NCBI GenBank assembly: GCA_026874595.1
Contig: CM049308.1
Coordinates: 49,834,124-49,898,123, forward strand
Direction: 5' to 3'
From: Sipunculus nudus
Lineage: Eukaryota; Annelida; Sipuncula; Golfingiida; Sipunculidae
Length of the DNA: 64,000 nucleotides
Shown: piece after piece, positions 59,006 through 64,000 of the stretch
Position numbering within the stretch: position 1 is the first letter of the stretch
Layout of the letters: every line of letters starts with the position of its first letter
The notes under the pieces: generated by a model
The model's database searches: none
What the model was told of the DNA's origin: nothing
The model's input: the letters and a program-made list of their open reading frames with translations, nothing else
Program-made: the position numbers and the translations under genes

Positions 59006-59976
59006 AGCAATTAGCTTGGCTTTTGTTAACTTAAATTTTTTATCTCAATTTTTTTTTGTGAAAAATGTTACCACAAGCCATTCGTGAAAATTATATGCTT
59101 GCGAAAAGTTGGACCTTGCCAATTCGCAAAATTTGAGCTTCACGAAAAAATAACATTCTTCAGTATTTGGTTTTACAAAACGTTTTTCCTGGCAAGGATT
59201 ATAAGTTCTTGTGTTTTCTTGAAGCTTTTTATTCAGCATTATCCAGGATCCTGGATACATAAGCCACATACATGCAGTTACTAGTTTAGACTCATCATGG
59301 CTCAACTGAAATGTAGGTTGGATTCTAGATTCGCACCCCGATTCAACCTCTGTTCAGGGTCAAGGTCTAATGAAATAATGATAGGACCCTGTTTGACCTG
59401 AAATTTGACCCAGTCACCGCCTCACTTGGTTGATCAGTAACTGTAAACAACATGTGATTCTTGATCCCTTGGGACTCATGCCTTAATTCTGCATGCAATA
59501 ATGGTTAATCCCACAATTCATGCAGGTAATCCTCTTGCATAATGTTGAAAAGACCCAAAAAACGTCGCTGCACTATCACCGTGCATTTACGTCTTCAACA
59601 ATTCAGGAAGAAGTTGTATCAGGTAAATTATCCAAGGTAAGCATGTGCATAAGTTTGTTTATATTTACAATACTGCGTCACAGATAATACATCGCAAAAT
59701 AGATCCACAGGTTTATCAATATACAAAATATGTGTCACAGACAAATACCTGGTACCGTTTGTTGGTTATATTTTAAATGGATGTTGTCAAAGCATACTCT
59801 ATACTTTGCTCCATTGCCTTTATTATTGTAATTTTCAATTGCCAGGTGACATGGCTTGCATTTGACTAAAAATAGTGCAGAGGGCACAAAGGTTTGCAAG
59901 AGATCTATCCTTCACAGACGAGATCTCGTGTGTGGAGAATATCCCGAAGCATGTTCAGAATACAGTCTGTTTTCAG

Positions 59977-60530
59977 GATCATGGAAATATAAATAAAACT
60001 ACCTCTTTTCATACCTTTATTTTACCTCCTATGTTTCCCTGCAGATGTCACTTCACTCATTTCACCTATTCTAACACCTGCTACCAGTGAATATATGAAG
60101 TGGCCTGAATTGGGAAGCGAACCTACAATCTCTAGACCAGGAGCCCTACAAGCTACTAAACGACCCATGAAGATGAGATACTAGAGGCGCTGATTTATGT
60201 TCATACACAGCTTCGAGTGAAGTACCATCTATCGCGAAAAAAGGGGTACCATTTTGTTTTTGTAAAAAAGCAGAATTAAGCATAAGGTGGGGGCTGCCAC
60301 CCCCACAATCCTGCTCATGTGGTCACCCCTGACCCATCCTCCTCTAATATTAATAAACTCCAGGTATGAACAAAATGAAATACAGGAATTTCTCATTAAA
60401 ATATGATGTATCGGCCTTTGTAAGGAATCAATAATTTATGCGATACCCGTTTTGACTAGTGGACATGGAGACCAGATTCTGAACATTTGCCAATGACCCT
60501 GATACAGAGCCCAGGCTAAAGCCCCAACTT
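59977..60530 (+). repeat. Composite repeat with tRNA-like B box, copy 2
   Basis: It has the same order of blocks as 32296-33190: 'atggaaatataaataaaact', 'tgcagatgtcac', the degenerate B-box complement GGAAGCGAACC near 60114, 'gatgagatactag', 'tcgcgaaaa', 'cctcctctaatatta' and 'gaaatacaggaatttctc'. It is more diverged than the other copies. Its right part is followed by the hAT-like insertion starting at 60641. Confidence 0.6.
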
Positions 60531-60640
60531 CCCAAGTGGAGGACCAGATGGGTTTAACTGATGAAAGTCCAGTCATGTTATCAATATCATGCTTATTATT
60601 TGTATATCTCTATAGTTTTAACACTGCATCAACCAGTTAA

Positions 60641-62621
60641 CAGGGTTCGTACGCACCTTGAAAACCTTGAAAAGTGCTTGAATTTAGTCATTTCAATTTC
60701 AAGGGCTTGAAAAGTGCTTAAAAAGAGAGAGTGGTTTGGAAAAGTGCTTGAAAAATAAAATTTTGTGAAAGAGTTTGGTGTATGTTGTGTGTATGCATAC
60801 CTGGTATTTTAATATCGATTTTCGGGCATCTCTACGTCAAATGTATGAAATAGAATTAACCCAATCGTGGATGAATGAGACCGGGCAGTGAAAGTGACGA
60901 TGTAACAAGTTTACATATGAGGGTAATAACCATGTTTATTATCAAATAGTAAAGGAGCTGCTTTACTGGAAAGATCGTTGAGATTTCCCCCGAGGTACGT
61001 ATAAAAGCTCTTTAATTGAAAACTCAATCCACGCTAGGTGAGTTCACGTAAGTATTTTCGCAAGATTTATAATATAAATTTTAAAGTAATACTACAGAGA
61101 TTATTAATATAGCTAGTGAGAAGATCTGTCCAAAGGAAATAATTATCTGGGAACAAACCAGGGGAATAAAATGTGTGAAAAATACATGATGGGAACAATT
61201 CAAATCTGAGGGATAATAATAATATAAAACTAATTCGCTCAGTAGAATATGTCGTTTAAATCAAGTTAACTTTACGTTTTACATTGGTAACTCAGCGATA
61301 ATTATTATATCAGAGGGGTCATATTTCCCCAACGAACCCAATCCGACTTTGTTTTGGTTAAATTTTTCAGTTTATCCAAGGGTTGCGTGTTTTTTTATCT
61401 TCGTACCTGCGCATTTCACGTGTACGCGCTGTGATCGTCATTTGTTAGCTCCATAAAACCACTGATCAGCGAAATACAGTTTATACGCGGGGTCAATCCA
61501 ATTAAGGATAAATACTGTTTGTCCGAAATAGGTTAAGGTGTTTGGCAGGTGCTGATGTATATTCACATACTCTGGCGTCAGTTTGTAAAAGGCTGGGATC
61601 CATGGGGGAAATCACATTTTTGTTGCGATGTGATAGCCGTTTGTAAGCGAAGTACGCTGGCAGTTTAAAGAGTGATCAGCGACATATACAACTTCCAGCA
61701 TTGGCCCCCTCCCTGCCCTGCATAACGATTGCATAAAGGTTGCCAACAAGAGTTTTTTTTTAAAATAAGATTTCACATTTTTAGTTTTAATCAAATGTTG
61801 GACATGTTTGAATAGAAATCTGGCTGCGTCTGTGATCGTTAGATAACAACCTTCACAGGTGTTGCCCGGCCATTTGTTGACACGTGCGGCCAGTGACTTG
61901 GGGGTAAACGGCAGAAACCTCGTGCACGACAAGGTCGTCATATCAAACGTGCTGATACGAAGTTTGACTAGTATTGTTTTGAATAATTTGATAATACTAT
62001 ACCAAAATATCGTATAAGGGTAACATATTACAGGCTTTTATTTTTTTTTTTTTGCCGTTGAAAACTTGAATGAATATCCCCCACGATTGCCGAACTGTCA
62101 GAGTTTTTCGGCACCCTTTCTGCCGGAGCATATAATTTGCTAAAGTTTGAGCTAGTCGGCAAATCAGAGATCCCTATTCAAGATATTATAGGTTTTAGAC
62201 CCTCGTTATCAGATTAGTTAAATCTGTCAAGGTCATGCCAAAGATGAGTGATCATTTTGAATGTAAAGTTAAAACAATGGGCCGCTGTGTATTAAACCGC
62301 GACTGGCTATACCGAAGGGTAAAGCACAAGCGCTTCAATTGTTGTTAATGTAGATTTCGGCTAAATTTATTTTTTGAGTCATTTCCTTATAACTATTACT
62401 TATTTTACATTTCCTAGCCTTTTTTATCACACTATATGGTCCATCTCATTATAAATATTACTTTGCATTTTGTGTTACAAGCCTTTCGATGTCGGCAACA
62501 TGCATGGGTGAAGGTGCACTGACCGTCCATAAATTTTAATGTCCTTGAAAATACTTTTCAGGTCCTTGAAAGTGCTTGAAAAGTGCTTGAAATTTTTCTC
62601 ATGATAAGTGTACGAACCCTG
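60641..62621. mobile_element. hAT-like non-autonomous DNA transposon
   Basis: The ends form an inverted pair CAGGGTTCGTACGC / GTGTACGAACCCTG. Subterminal repeats of 'ccttgaaaagtgcttgaa' occur in opposite orientation at both ends. GTTAA directly abuts both termini (60636-60640 and 62622-62626), a possible 5-bp target duplication; hAT elements more often make 8 bp. A 109-codon minus-strand frame (61941-61612) has no recognisable transposase or BED-finger motif. Confidence 0.65.
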
Positions 62622-62739
62622 GTTAAGTCTGTATCATATGATTCATAAACCAGCGGTACTACTTATTTAATAGAACACGGGCTTCAGCCCAACAACCTTA
62701 GGATATGCATGAAGTCGTACTGCTGCTTGATTTTGCAAC

Positions 62740-63105
62740 TTATTTTGGCAGAACTATAGAAACCAGGCTGCAGCCTACCGCCGGTACCTTATGCACAATG
62801 GGTGTTGCATAATAAATTGTTTCCTGACAAAGGCTGATACATATTATTTTCCTGAGAATTCCCGTATTTAATCTTGCTCATTACTGGAATCTATTATATT
62901 AGAGGAGGAGGGTCCGCCCCCACCTTAAGCTTAGTCTAGAGATTGTAGGTTCGATTCCAGATTCAGGCGACTTCTGTTGTTTAGTAGTTGTTTATGTTAG
63001 AAGAGTTGAAATGATTGTAGGGACATCTACAGGGAAAATAGGAGTTAAAACAGGGAATGAGAGGAGACAGTTTTATTTATATTTTCATGTTCCTCAATAG
63101 AAGCA
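62740..63105 (-). repeat. Composite repeat with tRNA-like B box, copy 3 (internally deleted)
   Basis: An inverted relative of 32296-33190. It runs from 'aactatagaaaccaggctgc' through 'attatattagaggaggagg' directly into 'gtaggttcgattccagattc' (B box) and ends 'tatattttcatgttcctc'. The segment between 'cttaagctta' and the B-box module is deleted relative to copy 4. Confidence 0.65.
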
Positions 63106-63237
63106 TAGCCCGCATTCTATAGCGGCTCTCTTATTTTTATCTTCCACTTACACTCTCCTCCATTACATAAATCCTAAACATCATTAGACATTATGTCCGT
63201 ATACACTCATCAGGGGCGGATCCAGGATTTAGGGAAA

Positions 63238-63254
63238 GGGGGGGGGGGGGGGGG
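63238..63254. repeat. G homopolymer tract
   Basis: About 17 G residues. The tract separates copies 3 and 4 of the composite repeat. Confidence 0.85.
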
Positions 63255-63477
63255 TCCAACCCATGAGGATTAATCCTATAAAAGAGAGGTCATCAGGTCC
63301 GGAAAAGGAGGGTCCAGGCCGCAAATTTTCGTCTAAAACCCTCTAAAAAAGGTTGTTTCGGGTGTAAAAAGGGGGAGTCCGGACCCCCCACCCCCCGGAT
63401 CCGCTTCTGCTCATATTCATAACCTTGTCGAGAGAGTCCTTGAGTGATCCTACAGTCGCTCTGAAGCCCGCGTTCTA

Positions 63478-64000
63478 TAGTCGTTCCGGCAGAACTATAG
63501 AAACCGGGCTTCAGCCTACAGCCGGTAAAACGGGTGTCGCATAATAAATTGTTTCCTGGAAAAGGCCGATACATATCATTTTTTGCCTCAGAATTCCCGT
63601 ATTTAATTTTGCTCATAGCTGGAGTTTATTATATTAGAGGAGGAGGGGTCCGGGGAACCTGGGTTCCCCATCTGAACAGGGGTGTGGGGGCGGAGCCCCC
63701 ACCTAAAGCTTAATTTTTCCTGTTAAAATAGTAAATGGTTTCCCATTTTCGCGATAGATGCCTCTTCAATCGCAGATATAAATGAACAAAACTTGCTCCT
63801 GCTGGTATCTTGTCTTCACGGCTCACTTAGTAGCGTGTAGGGCTCCTAGTCCAGAGATCGTAGGTTCGATTCCCGATTCAGGCGACTTCTCATGCTTAGT
63901 AGTTGTTTATGTTAGAAGTGTAGTGTAGGGACATCTACAGGGAAAAGTAGCAGTTAAAATAGGGAATGAGAGGTGACAATTTTATTTATATGTTCCTCGA
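63478..64000 (-). repeat. Composite repeat with tRNA-like B box, copy 4 (cut by window end)
   Basis: It runs from 'ggcagaactatagaaaccgg' through 'attatattagaggaggagg' and 'ttttcgcgataga' to 'acggctcacttagtagcgtg', a perfect B box GGTTCGATTCC at 63863-63873, and 'tctacagggaaaa'. The TRGC-type A-box equivalent upstream of the B box is degenerate. A Pol III transcribed module inside a larger repeat is plausible; it is not a functional tRNA. Confidence 0.65.

Noticed and set aside
61612..61941. 109-codon minus-strand frame inside the hAT-like element, considered as a transposase remnant or the MED6 first exon
   Set aside because: No BED finger, hAT dimerisation or catalytic motif is visible, and no donor in the phase required by MED6 follows its ATG.
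63828..63895. tRNA-like sequence with a perfect B box, considered as a tRNA gene
   Set aside because: The A box is degenerate, the stems do not form a clean cloverleaf, and the sequence recurs as part of a dispersed repeat.

Overview
This is eukaryotic nuclear DNA from an animal. It is AT-rich, the genes are split by introns with GT-AG boundaries, the intergenic DNA is dense with mobile elements, and there are long TA microsatellites. No intact transposase or reverse transcriptase is visible. The protein matches and the style of the repeats (tRNA-derived SINE modules, MITE-like elements, tails rich in 'gacggacggacaga') suggest an invertebrate, possibly a lophotrochozoan such as a mollusc. That placement is an inference from style; no species is recognised.

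Five protein genes and one RNA gene can be reconstructed exon by exon. CINP (minus, 11952 down to 9535, 5 coding exons, 219 aa) lies head to head with ribokinase RBKS (plus, 13504-21960, 8 exons, 308 aa). RBKS lies tail to tail with MRPL33 (minus, 25411 down to 24452, 3 exons, 61 aa). TMED10 (plus, 33911-47878, 5 exons, 206 aa) follows after an 8.5 kb repeat-rich gap. MED6 (minus, about 59005 down to 53561, 8 exons if the proposed tiny first exon is right, 239 aa) is convergent with TMED10. Every splice phase closes, and all coding totals are multiples of three. A complete selenocysteine tRNA gene sits antisense in TMED10 intron 3, with a TATA box about 25-31 bases upstream.

Region by region: 1-9500 holds repeats only (a dimeric 1.5 kb repeat, a 1.9 kb repeat carrying GGTGGCGCCACC palindromes, and a MITE). 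9535-25411 is the CINP-RBKS-MRPL33 cluster. 25570-33190 is a repeat field with second copies of the families seen at the left end. 33911-47878 is TMED10, whose 7.85 kb first intron contains nested DNA transposons; the innermost carries an array of 73-bp units resembling a tRNA D-arm hairpin. 48000-53500 is the TMED10 3' flank plus an element bounded by TATCCCCAGAC inverted ends. 53561-59005 is MED6. 59960-64000 is again repeats, including a hAT-like element at 60641-62621.

The genes are unrelated housekeeping functions: genome maintenance and ribosome assembly (CINP), ribose metabolism (RBKS), mitochondrial translation (MRPL33), ER-Golgi traffic (TMED10), transcription (MED6) and selenoprotein translation (tRNA-Sec). 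They share no pathway. The most notable items are the intronic tRNA-Sec, the hairpin satellite, the nested transposons and the RBKS-MRPL33 neighbourhood, which resembles the vertebrate one.
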